Positions 26,582-35,383 of a DNA stretch of 35,627 nucleotides are shown piece by piece. The stretch is taken from assembly GCA_019750475.1 (NCBI GenBank), contig JAIEOO010000213.1:1-35627 (forward strand), in the 5' to 3' direction. How positions within the stretch are numbered: the first letter of the stretch is position 1; each line of letters starts with the position of its first letter. Position numbers and translations under genes: made by a program. This DNA is from Acetobacteraceae bacterium (GTDB lineage: Bacteria > Pseudomonadota > Alphaproteobacteria > Acetobacterales > Acetobacteraceae). The notes below the pieces were generated by a model. That model was not told the DNA's origin. It ran no database searches and saw only the letters and a list, made by a program, of their open reading frames with translations.

Positions 26582-27466
26582 TCAGGCCCTCCCGAACAGG
26601 CCGGCCGGCCGCGTGAGCAGCACGATGGCCATGACGACGAAGATCACGGTGGCGGAGGCTTCCGGCCAGAACACCTTGGTCAATCCCTCGATGATGCCGA
26701 GGCCGAAGCCGGTGACCACGGAGCCGAGGATGGACCCCATGCCGCCGATCACGACCACGGCGAAGACGATGATGATGAGGTTCGCCCCCATCTGCGGGTT
26801 CACGGAGTAGATGGGCGCGGCCAGCACGCCGGCGAAGGCGGCGAGCGCCACGCCCGCGCCGTAGGTCAGCGTCATCATCAGCGGCACGTTGATGCCGAAG
26901 GCCTGGACGAGGGCCGGGTTCTCCGTCGCCGCGCGCAGGTAGGAGCCGATCTTGGTCTTCTCGATCACGAGCCAGGTGGCGAGGCAGGCGACGATGGCCA
27001 CGACGACGACCCAGCCGCGGTAGATCGGCATGAACATGAAGCCCAGGTCCCAGGAGCCCTGGAGCTCCGCCGGGATGCGGTAGGGCAGGCCGGAGGAGCC
27101 GAACTCGTTGCGGACAAGGCCCTCCACGATCAGCCCGACGCCGAAGGTCAGCAGCAGCCCGTAGAGGTGATCGAGCTTGTACAATCGGCTGATCATCGTT
27201 CGTTCGAGCAGCACGCCGAAGGCGCCGACGATGAGCGGCGCCAGCAGCAGCGCCCACCAGTAGCCGAGGCCGAGGAAGCTGAGCAGCGCCCAGGCCACGA
27301 AGGCGCCCAGCATGAACTGGGCGCCGTGGGTGAAGTTGATGACGTTGAGCATGCCGAAGATCACGGCCAGCCCGAGCGAGAGCAGCGCGTAGAAGGCCCC
27401 GTTGATGAGGCCGAGCAGTAGCTGCCCGAAGAGCAGCGGCGCGGGTATGCCGAAGATCTCGTCCAT
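26582..27466 (-). CDS. livH: Branched-chain amino-acid-type ABC transporter permease (LivH-like)
   Basis: LLLGLINGAFYALLSLGLAVIFGMLNVINFTHGAQFMLGAFVAWAL...RAATENPALVQAFGINVPLMMTLTYGAGVALAAFAGVLAAP. Confidence 0.94.
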   Translation of the reverse strand: MDEIFGIPAPLLFGQLLLGLINGAFYALLSLGLAVIFGMLNVINFTHGAQFMLGAFVAWALLSFLGLGYWWALLLAPLIVGAFGVLLERTMISRLYKLDHLYGLLLTFGVGLIVEGLVRNEFGSSGLPYRIPAELQGSWDLGFMFMPIYRGWVVVVAIVACLATWLVIEKTKIGSYLRAATENPALVQAFGINVPLMMTLTYGAGVALAAFAGVLAAPIYSVNPQMGANLIIIVFAVVVIGGMGSILGSVVTGFGLGIIEGLTKVFWPEASATVIFVVMAIVLLTRPAGLFGRA

Positions 27467-27481
27467 GCGGGTTTCCTGTTC

Positions 27482-28738
27482 TTATGTCCTGACGAGCGGG
27501 CAGCCGCCCTCGGCCAGCGGACGCCAGGCGTCCTCGGCGGAGGTGGTGGCGGCCACGCGATAGTAGTCCCAGGTGCCGGAGCTCTCGCGCGGCCCCTTCA
27601 CCTGGAAGAGATAGACGGGGTGCAGCTTGCGGCCATCGGCGCGGATGCTGCCGGCGCCGAAGGCGTCGTCGTCGGTCGGCATGGCCTTCATGCGGGCGAC
27701 GGCGGCCCGGCCATCGGCCTTGGCGGCGGCGACGCCCATGTCGGCCACGGCCTTGAGGTAGTGCAGCGTCGCGCCGTAGCACCCGGCCTGCACCATGGCG
27801 GGCGGGCGGTTCTGGTTGAGCGGCCGGACGCGGGTGGAGAGGCGGCGCGTGCGGTCGTTGAGGTCCCAGTAGAAGCTCTCGGTCAGCAGCAGGCCCTCGG
27901 CCTCCGCGAGGCCGAGCGCGTGCACGTCGACGAGGCCCATGAGCAGGGCGGCGAAGCGCATCGAACGGTGCAGGCCGAACTCCCGCGCCGCCTTGATGGA
28001 GTTCACGGTATCGAGCGAGGCGTTGGCGAAGCCCAGCACCTGCGCGCGCGACGCCTGGGCCTGCACGACGAAGGAGGAGAAGTCGGTCGTCTGCGGGAAG
28101 GGATAGCGGGCGGCGCCGACGACGCGGCCGCCGGCCGCCTCGACGAAGCGGGACACGTCGCGCTGCAGCGCGTGGCCGAAGGCGTAGTCGGCGGTGATGA
28201 AGAACCAGCTCTGCCCGCCGGTGCGGACGATGGCGTCACCCGTGCCCTTGGCGAGCATGTAGGTGTCGTAGGTCCAGTGCACGGTATTGGGCGAGCATTG
28301 CGGCCCCGTCAGGTCGGAGGACGCGGCGCCCGAATTGAGGAACACCTTGTTGCGCTCGCGCGCGATGGTGTTGACGGCGAAGGCGACGGAGGAGGTGGGC
28401 ACGTCCACGATGGCGTCCACGCCCTGGTCGTACCATTGCCGCGCGATGGTGGAGCCGACATCGGGCCGGTTCTGGTGGTCGGCCTGGATGACCTCGACGT
28501 TGAAGCCGCGCCCGGCGAATTCCTGCGCCGCGAGCTGGGTGCAGACGACAGAGCCGGGGCCCGTGGCATCGCGGTAGGGCCCGGACATGTCCGACAGCAC
28601 GCCGATGCGGATGGTGTTCGCCGCTTGCGCACGCGCGCCGGTCAGCGGCAGCGCGGAGAACGCGCCGGCGGTGAGGGCGGCCGCGCCGCCGATGAGGGTC
28701 CTGCGACCCGGACCCGTCGTCACATGGGCCGTCGTCAT
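27482..28738 (-). CDS. ABC transporter substrate-binding protein (Peripla_BP_6 type), paralogue 1
   Basis: Twin-Arg signal GPGRRTLIGGAAALTAGAFSALPLTGARAQ; TIRIGVLSDMSGPYRDATGPGS...VIQADHQNRPDVGSTIARQWYDQGVDAIVDVPTSSVAFAVN...QCSPNTVHWTYDTYMLA. Confidence 0.94.
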   Translation of the reverse strand: MTTAHVTTGPGRRTLIGGAAALTAGAFSALPLTGARAQAANTIRIGVLSDMSGPYRDATGPGSVVCTQLAAQEFAGRGFNVEVIQADHQNRPDVGSTIARQWYDQGVDAIVDVPTSSVAFAVNTIARERNKVFLNSGAASSDLTGPQCSPNTVHWTYDTYMLAKGTGDAIVRTGGQSWFFITADYAFGHALQRDVSRFVEAAGGRVVGAARYPFPQTTDFSSFVVQAQASRAQVLGFANASLDTVNSIKAAREFGLHRSMRFAALLMGLVDVHALGLAEAEGLLLTESFYWDLNDRTRRLSTRVRPLNQNRPPAMVQAGCYGATLHYLKAVADMGVAAAKADGRAAVARMKAMPTDDDAFGAGSIRADGRKLHPVYLFQVKGPRESSGTWDYYRVAATTSAEDAWRPLAEGGCPLVRT

Positions 28739-28786
28739 GGATGCGTTTCCTTCCTGCCTGCGGTTTCGTCGTTGTTCCCCCGGCAG

Positions 28787-28825
28787 GCCGGGCGGCCTCG
28801 CGTCTTCGGCTGTTGGCCGCCCGGC
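28787..28825 (-). promoter_or_regulatory. Intercistronic hairpin between binding-protein genes 2 and 1
   Basis: GCCGGGCGGCC (28787-28797) / GGCCGCCCGGC (28815-28825), perfect 11-bp arms, 17-nt loop. Confidence 0.7.
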
Positions 28826-28850
28826 TGCATCGTCTCCCCCGCTCCTTGCC

Positions 28851-30095
28851 TCAGCTGCGACCGATGGCGCAGCCGCCCTCGGCGGCCGGGCGGAACGCCT
28901 GGTCGGCGGGGATGGTGGCGATCAGCTTGTAGTAGTCCCAGGCCCCGCGGCTCTCGTTCGGGGCCTTCACCTCGAACAGGTAGGCCGGGTGGACCTTCCG
29001 CCCGTCGGGGCGGATGGTGCCCTGGCCGAAGGCGTCGTCATTGGCCGGCATGGCCTTCATGCGGTTCACCGCCTCGGCCCCCGAGGCCTTGGCCGCCGCG
29101 ACGCCCATGTCGCCCACGGCCTTCAGGTAGTGCAGCACCGCGGAGTAGCAGCCGGCCTGCACCATGGAGGGGCGCAGCCCGCCCGGCGTCTGGCCGAGGC
29201 GCTGGGTGAAGGCGCGGGTGCGGTCGTTCAGGTCCCAGTAGAAGCTCTCGGTGACGACGAGGCCCTGCGCCGTCTGCAGCCCGAGGCTGTGGACGTCGGT
29301 GACGAAGACGAGGAGACCGGCGAGCTTCACGCCGCGCCGCGTCAGCCCGAACTCGGCCGCCTGCTTGATGCTGTTGATCGTGTCGCCGCCCGCATTGGCG
29401 AGGCCGATGACCTTCGCGCGGCTGGCCTGCGCCTGCACCAGGAAGGAGGAGAAGTCGGTCGTGCCCGGGAAGGGGGTGCGGACGGAGCCCAGGACCCGCC
29501 CGCCGGCGCGGCGGACGAATTCGGAGGTGTCCCGCTCGAGCGCGTGGCCGAAGGCGTAGTCCGCCGTGATGAAGAACCAGGTGTCGCCGCCCGCGCGCAC
29601 CATCGCGCCGCCGGTGCCGTTGGCGAGCATGTAGGTGTCGTAGGTCCAGTGGACCGTGTTGGGCGAGCACTGGGCCCCGGTCAGGTCCGAGGTGGCCGCG
29701 CCCGAGTTCAGGAAGACCTTGTTGCGCTCGCGCACGACGGTGTTGACGGCGAGCGCCACCGAGGAGGTGGGCACGTCCACGATCACGTCCACGCCGTCGC
29801 GGTCGAGCCATTGCCGCGCGACGGTCGAGCCGACATCGGGCCGGTTCTGGTGGTCGGCCTGCACGACCTCCACGTTGATGCCGCGCTGGGTGATGCCGCT
29901 CTCCTGCACGGCGAGGCGCACCGCGTGGGTGGAGCCGGGGCCGGAGATGTCGCGGTACAGGCCCGACTGGTCGTTCAGCACGCCGATGCGGATGGTGTTC
30001 GCGGCCTGGGCCCGGGCGGAGCGGTAGGGCAGCGCGCCCCAGACGGGAGCGGTCGCGGCGGCACCGAGAAGGGTGCGGCGGGTTGTCTCGGTCAT
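28851..30095 (-). CDS. ABC transporter substrate-binding protein (Peripla_BP_6 type), paralogue 2
   Basis: MTETTRRTLLGAAATAPVWGALPYRSARAQAANTIRIGVLNDQSGLYRDISGPGSTHAVRLAVQESGITQRGINVEVVQADHQNRPDVGSTVARQWLDRDGVDVIVDVPTSSVALAVN.... Confidence 0.94.
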   Translation of the reverse strand: MTETTRRTLLGAAATAPVWGALPYRSARAQAANTIRIGVLNDQSGLYRDISGPGSTHAVRLAVQESGITQRGINVEVVQADHQNRPDVGSTVARQWLDRDGVDVIVDVPTSSVALAVNTVVRERNKVFLNSGAATSDLTGAQCSPNTVHWTYDTYMLANGTGGAMVRAGGDTWFFITADYAFGHALERDTSEFVRRAGGRVLGSVRTPFPGTTDFSSFLVQAQASRAKVIGLANAGGDTINSIKQAAEFGLTRRGVKLAGLLVFVTDVHSLGLQTAQGLVVTESFYWDLNDRTRAFTQRLGQTPGGLRPSMVQAGCYSAVLHYLKAVGDMGVAAAKASGAEAVNRMKAMPANDDAFGQGTIRPDGRKVHPAYLFEVKAPNESRGAWDYYKLIATIPADQAFRPAAEGGCAIGRS

Positions 30096-30125
30096 GGACT
30101 TTCCTTCCCTTTCGAGTTGCGAAGA

Positions 30126-30162
30126 CCGGGCGGGGGCGGTCTTGGTGCCGTCTCCCGCCCGG
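30126..30162 (-). promoter_or_regulatory. Intercistronic hairpin between binding-protein genes 3 and 2
   Basis: CCGGGCGGG (30126-30134) / CCCGCCCGG (30154-30162), perfect 9-bp arms, 19-nt loop. Confidence 0.65.
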
Positions 30163-30182
30163 AACACTCCCGGCCGTCGAGA

Positions 30183-31427
30183 TCAGGTGCGCACGAGGGG
30201 ACAGTTGCCCTGCGCCATCGGGCGGAAGGCCTCCTCGGGCGAGGTGGTCTGCAGCAGCGTGTAGAAGTCCCAGGGGCCGCGGCTTTCCTGCGGCGTCTTC
30301 ACCTGGAACAGGTAGGCCGGGTGCAGCTTGCGCCCGTCGGGGCGGATGGAGCCCTGGCCGAAGGCATCGTCATCCGTGGGCATCGCCTTCATGCGCTCGA
30401 TCACGGCGCGGCCATCGGCCTTCGCCGCCGCGGCGCCCATGTCCGCGACCGCCTTGAGGTAGTGGAGCGTGGCCGAGTAGCAGCCGGCATGGCCCATCGA
30501 GGGACGGTTGCCGCCGGGCGAGCCATTGGCCAGGACGCGCTGGGTGACGGCGCGGGTGCGGTCGTTGAGGTCCCAGTAGAAGGTCTCGGTCAGGACCGAG
30601 CCGCCGGCCGTCTGGAGCCCGAGGCTGTTCACGTCGTTCACGAAGACCAGCAGGCCGGCGACGCGCTGGCCGCGGCGCATCAGGCCGAACTCGCCCGCCT
30701 GCTTGATGGCGTTGATCGCGTCCACGCCCGCATTGGCGATGCCGACGATCTGGGCGCGCGAGGCCTGGGCCTGCAGCAGGAAGGAGGAGTAGTCGGTCGT
30801 GCCCGGGAAGGGGTGACGGACGCTGCCGACCACGGTGCCGCCAGCCGAGCGGACGAATTCCATCGTCTGCGCCTCGAGGCTGTGGCCGAACGCGTAGTCC
30901 GCGGTGATGAAGAACCAGCGCTGGCCGCCGGCACGCACGAGCGCCGCGCCGGTCGAGCGCGCCAGCATCCAGGTGTCATAGGTCCAGTGGATGGTGTTGG
31001 GCGAGCACTGCGCGCCGGTCAGCTCGACCGTGGCGGCCGTGCTGTTGAGGTAGACCTTGTTGCGTTCGCGCATGACGGTGTTGACCGCGAGCGCCACGCC
31101 CGAGGAGGGCACGTCCACCACCATGTCGACGCCGTCCCGGTCGATCCATTGGCGGACGAGGTTCACGCCCACGTCGGGGCGGTTCTGGTGGTCGGCCACC
31201 AGCACCTCGACGTTGAAGCCGCGGCTGCCGAAATCCTGCACGGCCGTGCGCGTGGCGACGACCGAGGTCGGCCCGGAGATGTCGCGGAAGGGCCCGGACA
31301 TGTCGGTCAGCACGCCGATGCGGATGGTGTTGGCCGCGCCCTGGGCGCGGGCGTGCGTCATCGGCGTGGCGGCGCCGAGCGCGATGGCGCCCGTCGCGGA
31401 GAGGAAGTTACGGCGGCTCGATTCCAT
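30183..31427 (-). CDS. ABC transporter substrate-binding protein (Peripla_BP_6 type), paralogue 3
   Basis: MESSRRNFLSATGAIALGAATPMTHARAQGAANTIRIGVLTDMSGPFRDISGPTSVVATRTAVQDFGSRGFNVEVLVADHQNRPDVGVNLVRQWIDRDGVDMVVDVPSSGVALAVN.... Confidence 0.94.
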   Translation of the reverse strand: MESSRRNFLSATGAIALGAATPMTHARAQGAANTIRIGVLTDMSGPFRDISGPTSVVATRTAVQDFGSRGFNVEVLVADHQNRPDVGVNLVRQWIDRDGVDMVVDVPSSGVALAVNTVMRERNKVYLNSTAATVELTGAQCSPNTIHWTYDTWMLARSTGAALVRAGGQRWFFITADYAFGHSLEAQTMEFVRSAGGTVVGSVRHPFPGTTDYSSFLLQAQASRAQIVGIANAGVDAINAIKQAGEFGLMRRGQRVAGLLVFVNDVNSLGLQTAGGSVLTETFYWDLNDRTRAVTQRVLANGSPGGNRPSMGHAGCYSATLHYLKAVADMGAAAAKADGRAVIERMKAMPTDDDAFGQGSIRPDGRKLHPAYLFQVKTPQESRGPWDFYTLLQTTSPEEAFRPMAQGNCPLVRT

Positions 31428-31457
31428 GGGTTTCCCGGCCTTCTGTTGGTTGGTGGT

Positions 31458-32162
31458 TCAGACGCCCAGATATTCGTGCAGGCGCTCAAGCGAGGCGTTG
31501 AGGTCCTCGTTGCGGACCATGTCCACCACGCGCCCGTGCTCCATCACGTAGTGGCGGTCGGCCACCGTCTGGGCGAAGCGGAAATTCTGCTCGACGAGCA
31601 GCACCGTGAAGCCGCGCGCCTTCAGCTCGCGGATGGTGCGGCCGATCTGCTGCACGATGACGGGGGCAAGGCCCTCCGACGGCTCGTCGAGGAGGAGGAG
31701 CTTGGCGCCCGTGCGCAGGATGCGCCCGATAGCGAGCATCTGCTGCTCGCCGCCCGAGAGCTTGGTTCCGGGGGAGCGCGCGCGCTCCTTGAGGTTCGGG
31801 AAGAGGGTGTGGATCTCGGCGACCGACAGCCCACCCTCGGCGATGGCGGGCGGCAGCATCAGGTTCTCGGTCACGTCGAGGGAGGCGAAGATGCCGCGCT
31901 CCTCGGGGCAGTAGCCGATGCCGGCGCGCGCCACGAGGTCGGAGCGCAGGCCGATCGTCTCCTGCCCGCGATACCGGATGGAGCCCGAGCGGCGGCCGGT
32001 GAGGCCCATGATCGCGCGAAGCGTCGAGGTCTTGCCGGCGCCGTTGCGGCCGAGCAGCGTGACGACCTCGCCTTCGTGGATGTCGATGGAGACGCCGTGG
32101 AGGACGTGGCTCTCGCCGTACCAGGCCTCGAGGCCCTTCACCTGCAGCAGCGGCTCAGACAT
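31458..32162 (-). CDS. livF: Branched-chain-type ABC transporter ATP-binding protein (LivF-like)
   Basis: VVTLLGRNGAGKTSTLRAIMGL (Walker A), LSGGEQQMLAIGRIL (signature), LLLLDEPSEGLAP (Walker B). Confidence 0.95.
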   Translation of the reverse strand: MSEPLLQVKGLEAWYGESHVLHGVSIDIHEGEVVTLLGRNGAGKTSTLRAIMGLTGRRSGSIRYRGQETIGLRSDLVARAGIGYCPEERGIFASLDVTENLMLPPAIAEGGLSVAEIHTLFPNLKERARSPGTKLSGGEQQMLAIGRILRTGAKLLLLDEPSEGLAPVIVQQIGRTIRELKARGFTVLLVEQNFRFAQTVADRHYVMEHGRVVDMVRNEDLNASLERLHEYLGV

Positions 32163-32976
32163 GCGCGGCACCTCCCTCGGGGCGCTGCTGGCTCGCGGCG
32201 AGGGCTGCCTCCGGCACGCCGACGCTCGCGGGGTCGGTGCCGAGATAGGCGGCCTGGACCTCCGGGTTGCGGGAGACGGTGCCGTAGTCGCCCTCGGCCA
32301 GCACCTGGCCGCGCGTCAGCACCGTGATGGTGTCGCACAGGCCCTCGACGACCTTCAGGTTGTGCTCGACGAGGAGGACGGTGCGGCCGGCGGCGACGCG
32401 CCGGACGAGGGTGACGATGCGGTCCACGTCCTCATGCGTCATGCCGGCCGTGGGCTCGTCGAGCAGCATCATGGTCGGGTTCATGGCGAGCGTCGTTGCG
32501 ATCTCGAGCGCGCGCTTGCGGCCATATGGCAGCTGCCCGGCCGGGAGCTTCGCGTATTCCGTCAGCCCGACATCCTCGAGCAGCGCCATCGCCTGGGCGT
32601 CGTACTGCCGCAGCAACGACTCGGCCCGCCAGAAATCGAAGCTGCCGCCGCGCTGCCGCTGGAGGGCCATGCGCACGTTCTCGAGCACCGAGAGATGCGG
32701 GAAGACGGCCGAGATCTGGAAGGACCGCACGAGGCCGAGCCGCGCGACCTCAGCCGGCTTCATCGCCGTGATGTCGCGCCCGTCGTAGCGGATGGTTCCG
32801 CGGGTCACCGGCAGGAACTTGGTCAGCAGGTTGAAGCAGGTGGTCTTGCCCGCGCCGTTCGGGCCGATCAGGCCGTGGATCGTGCCGCGGCGCACCTTCA
32901 GGTTCACGTCCTGGACCGCGACGAAGCCGCGGAACTCCTTCGTCATGCCCTGGGTTTCCAGGATGATGTCGCTCAC
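32155..32976 (-). CDS. livG: Branched-chain-type ABC transporter ATP-binding protein (LivG-like)
   Basis: GTG start; HGLIGPNGAGKTTCFNLLTKFLPVTRG, LPYGRKRALEIATTLAMNPTMMLLDEPTAGMTHED. 8-nt overlap with livF. Confidence 0.95.
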   Translation of the reverse strand: MSDIILETQGMTKEFRGFVAVQDVNLKVRRGTIHGLIGPNGAGKTTCFNLLTKFLPVTRGTIRYDGRDITAMKPAEVARLGLVRSFQISAVFPHLSVLENVRMALQRQRGGSFDFWRAESLLRQYDAQAMALLEDVGLTEYAKLPAGQLPYGRKRALEIATTLAMNPTMMLLDEPTAGMTHEDVDRIVTLVRRVAAGRTVLLVEHNLKVVEGLCDTITVLTRGQVLAEGDYGTVSRNPEVQAAYLGTDPASVGVPEAALAASQQRPEGGAAHV

Positions 32977-33080
32977 CCGGCTTCGCTCCCTGCTGCGGCG
33001 CCCGGGGTTCGGTTCCCCAGGCGGGTCGTTCATTCGCCAATCCTTTTGCCCGCCGCACCCACCCGTTGCAAGCCTGCCAT

Positions 33081-35381
33081 TCACCTGCCGCGAGGCTTTG
33101 TTTCTCGCGCGGAAAGCAAGCTCAAAAGCCGCTCCGGCGTCGCCGGCAGGTCCATGGCTGGCATGCCAGCGGCATCCCTCAGGGCATTGACAACCGCGGT
33201 CGCCAGGAGCAGCGGCGGCTCCCCCACGGCCTTGGACCGGAAGATGGTCGCGGCCCGCGCCGGTGCCCCCTTCAGCAGCCGCGCGCGGAAGATGGGCGGC
33301 ACGTCGCGCGAGCCCGGGATCTTGTAGGTGGATGGGCCGAGCGTCCGCAGGCGCCCCTCCCGGTCCCACCATAGCTCCTCCGAGGTGAGCCAGCCCATGC
33401 CCTGGACAAAGGCGCCCTCGATCTGACCGAGGTCGATCGCCGGGTTCAGGCTGCGGCCGCAATCCTGCACGAGATGCGCCGACAGCACCCGGTGCTCGCC
33501 CGTCAGCGTGTCGAGCGCGACCTCCGCCACGGCGGCGCCGTAACTGAAGTAGAAGAAGGGCTCCCCGCGCATCGCCTGGGCATCCCAGTGGATGTCGGGC
33601 GTCCTGTAGAAGCCCGTCGCCGAGAGGCTGACGCGCGCCTTCCAGCAGAGCTTCGCGAGATCGCCGAAGGCGAGCCGCGCATTGCTCCCCGGCTTGGGGG
33701 ACAGGACGTATCCGTCCTCGAAGCGGACCTCCTCCGCCGCGCAGCCGAGATGCTGGGCCGCGACCTGCGCCATGCGGTCGCGCACCGCGCTGGCCGCGGC
33801 ATGCGCCGCCCAGCCATTGAGGTCGCTGCCCGTGCTGGCGGCGGTCGCGCTCGTGTTCGGCACCTCGGCCGTGGAGGTGGCGGAGATGCCCACCTGCTCG
33901 ACGGGGATGCCGAACACCTCGGCCACCACCTGCGCGACCTTGATGAAGAGGCCCTGGCCCATCTCCGTGCCGCCATGCGCGAGGCGCACCGTCCCGTCGG
34001 TGTAGACATGCACCAGCGCGCCGGCCTGGTTGAGATGCGGGATGCCGAAGGAGATGCCGAAGGCGCAGAGGAAGTCGCCGAGGCCGCGGCGGATCGTCGG
34101 ATGCGTCGTGTTGAAGGCGTCGATCTCGGCCCGCTTCGCCTCCCACCCGGCGTCGCGCCGGGCTTCGGCGTAGACCCGGCGCGCCAGCTCGGGCTCGATC
34201 GCCTGGCCGTAGGGCGTGCGGTCCGCGAGGTTGGCGAGGCGCAGCTCCTCCACCGGCCGGCCGAGATGGGCGGCGATGCGCGCCAGCACGTCCTCCATCA
34301 GCAGCGCGCCTTGCGGGCCGCCGAAGCCGCGGAAGGCGGTGTTGCTGACCGTGTTGGTCTTCACCGCGCAGGCGGTGATGGTCGCGTCCGGAACGGCGTA
34401 GCAGTTGAGCGCGTGGGTCGCGGCGCGGAACACGACGCCGCCCGACATGTCCACCGAATGCCCGCCATCGGCGGCGAGCAGCGCGTCGAGGGCGATGAGC
34501 TTGCCGGATGCGTCGAAGCCGGCACGCCAGCGATAGAGGAAGGGGTGGCGCTTGCCGGTCGCCGCCATGTCGGCGCGGCGGGAGAGGCGAATCTTCACCG
34601 GCTTGCCCGTCAGCCGCGCGGCGACGGCGGCGGCGGCGGCCACCCAGCTCGCATTGCTCTCCTTGCCGCCGAAGGCGCCGCCCATGCGGCGGCAGGTGAC
34701 GGTGACGCGGTGATAGGGCACGCCGAGGACGCGCGCGACGACGTGCTGCCCCTCGGTCGGGTGCTGCGTCGAGGAGTGGACGCGCATCTCCCCGTCCTCG
34801 CCCGTCTCGGCGAGGGCGATCTGGCCTTCGAGGTAGAAATGCTCCTGCCCGCCGGCGCGGAACTCGCCCGCGAGCGTCATCGGTGCGCGGGCGAGCGCGG
34901 CCGCCGCATCGCCCTCGCGGATGACCTGCGGCGGGATGATCCAGGCGCCCCGCGCGAGCCCCTCCTCGATCGAGAGAACCGCGGGCAGGGGCTCGATCTC
35001 GGGTTCGGCGGCGAGGGCGCAGCGCAGCGCCTCGTCGCGCGTGCGGGCGACGATGATCGCCATGGGCTGGCCCATATGCTCGACGACGCCGTCCGCCAGC
35101 ATCGCCTCGCCGCTGCCGATGGGCGCGATGTCGTTCTCGCCGGGGATGTCGGCGGGGGTGATGATCCGCACGACACCGGGCATGCCGTCCGGGACGTTCA
35201 GCGCGCGGATGCGCCCATGGGCCAGGGGTGAGAGCACCAGGGCCGCGTGCAGCGTGCCCGCAGGCTCCGGCAGGTCGTCGAGGAAGCGCGCCTCGCCGGT
35301 CGCGTGCTTGAGCGCGCTGTCATGGCGCATGGCCTGCCCGGCCATGCGGAGATCCCGCGGGGGCGGCGCAGCATCCATCAT
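33081..35381 (-). CDS. xdhB: Xanthine dehydrogenase molybdopterin-binding (large) subunit
   Basis: MGGAFGGKESNASWVAAAAAVAARLTGKPVKIRLSRRADM, TAFRGFGGPQG (xanthine dehydrogenase hallmark), GGTEMGQGLFIKVAQVVAE, SKAVGEPPLLLATAVVNALRDA (catalytic Glu region). Start at MMDAAPPP (35381 or 35378); the longer ORF start lies in a repeat. Confidence 0.95.
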   Translation of the reverse strand: MMDAAPPPRDLRMAGQAMRHDSALKHATGEARFLDDLPEPAGTLHAALVLSPLAHGRIRALNVPDGMPGVVRIITPADIPGENDIAPIGSGEAMLADGVVEHMGQPMAIIVARTRDEALRCALAAEPEIEPLPAVLSIEEGLARGAWIIPPQVIREGDAAAALARAPMTLAGEFRAGGQEHFYLEGQIALAETGEDGEMRVHSSTQHPTEGQHVVARVLGVPYHRVTVTCRRMGGAFGGKESNASWVAAAAAVAARLTGKPVKIRLSRRADMAATGKRHPFLYRWRAGFDASGKLIALDALLAADGGHSVDMSGGVVFRAATHALNCYAVPDATITACAVKTNTVSNTAFRGFGGPQGALLMEDVLARIAAHLGRPVEELRLANLADRTPYGQAIEPELARRVYAEARRDAGWEAKRAEIDAFNTTHPTIRRGLGDFLCAFGISFGIPHLNQAGALVHVYTDGTVRLAHGGTEMGQGLFIKVAQVVAEVFGIPVEQVGISATSTAEVPNTSATAASTGSDLNGWAAHAAASAVRDRMAQVAAQHLGCAAEEVRFEDGYVLSPKPGSNARLAFGDLAKLCWKARVSLSATGFYRTPDIHWDAQAMRGEPFFYFSYGAAVAEVALDTLTGEHRVLSAHLVQDCGRSLNPAIDLGQIEGAFVQGMGWLTSEELWWDREGRLRTLGPSTYKIPGSRDVPPIFRARLLKGAPARAATIFRSKAVGEPPLLLATAVVNALRDAAGMPAMDLPATPERLLSLLSARETKPRGR

Positions 35382-35383
35382 CC

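Noticed and set aside
24425-27421. 998-aa + strand ORF
   Set aside because: Antisense to the deacetylase, livM and livH genes; His/Asp/Glu/Arg-biased composition typical of a high-GC shadow frame with no domain motifs.
28587-32327. 1246-aa + strand ORF with an internally repetitive look
   Set aside because: Its apparent repeats mirror the three paralogous binding-protein genes on the opposite strand; composition is that of an antisense shadow.
32155-34146. 663-aa minus ORF that appears to fuse an XDH-region sequence to LivG
   Set aside because: The upstream part is a shifted frame of xdhB; real LivG begins at the GTG at 32976 (VSDIILETQGMTKEF).
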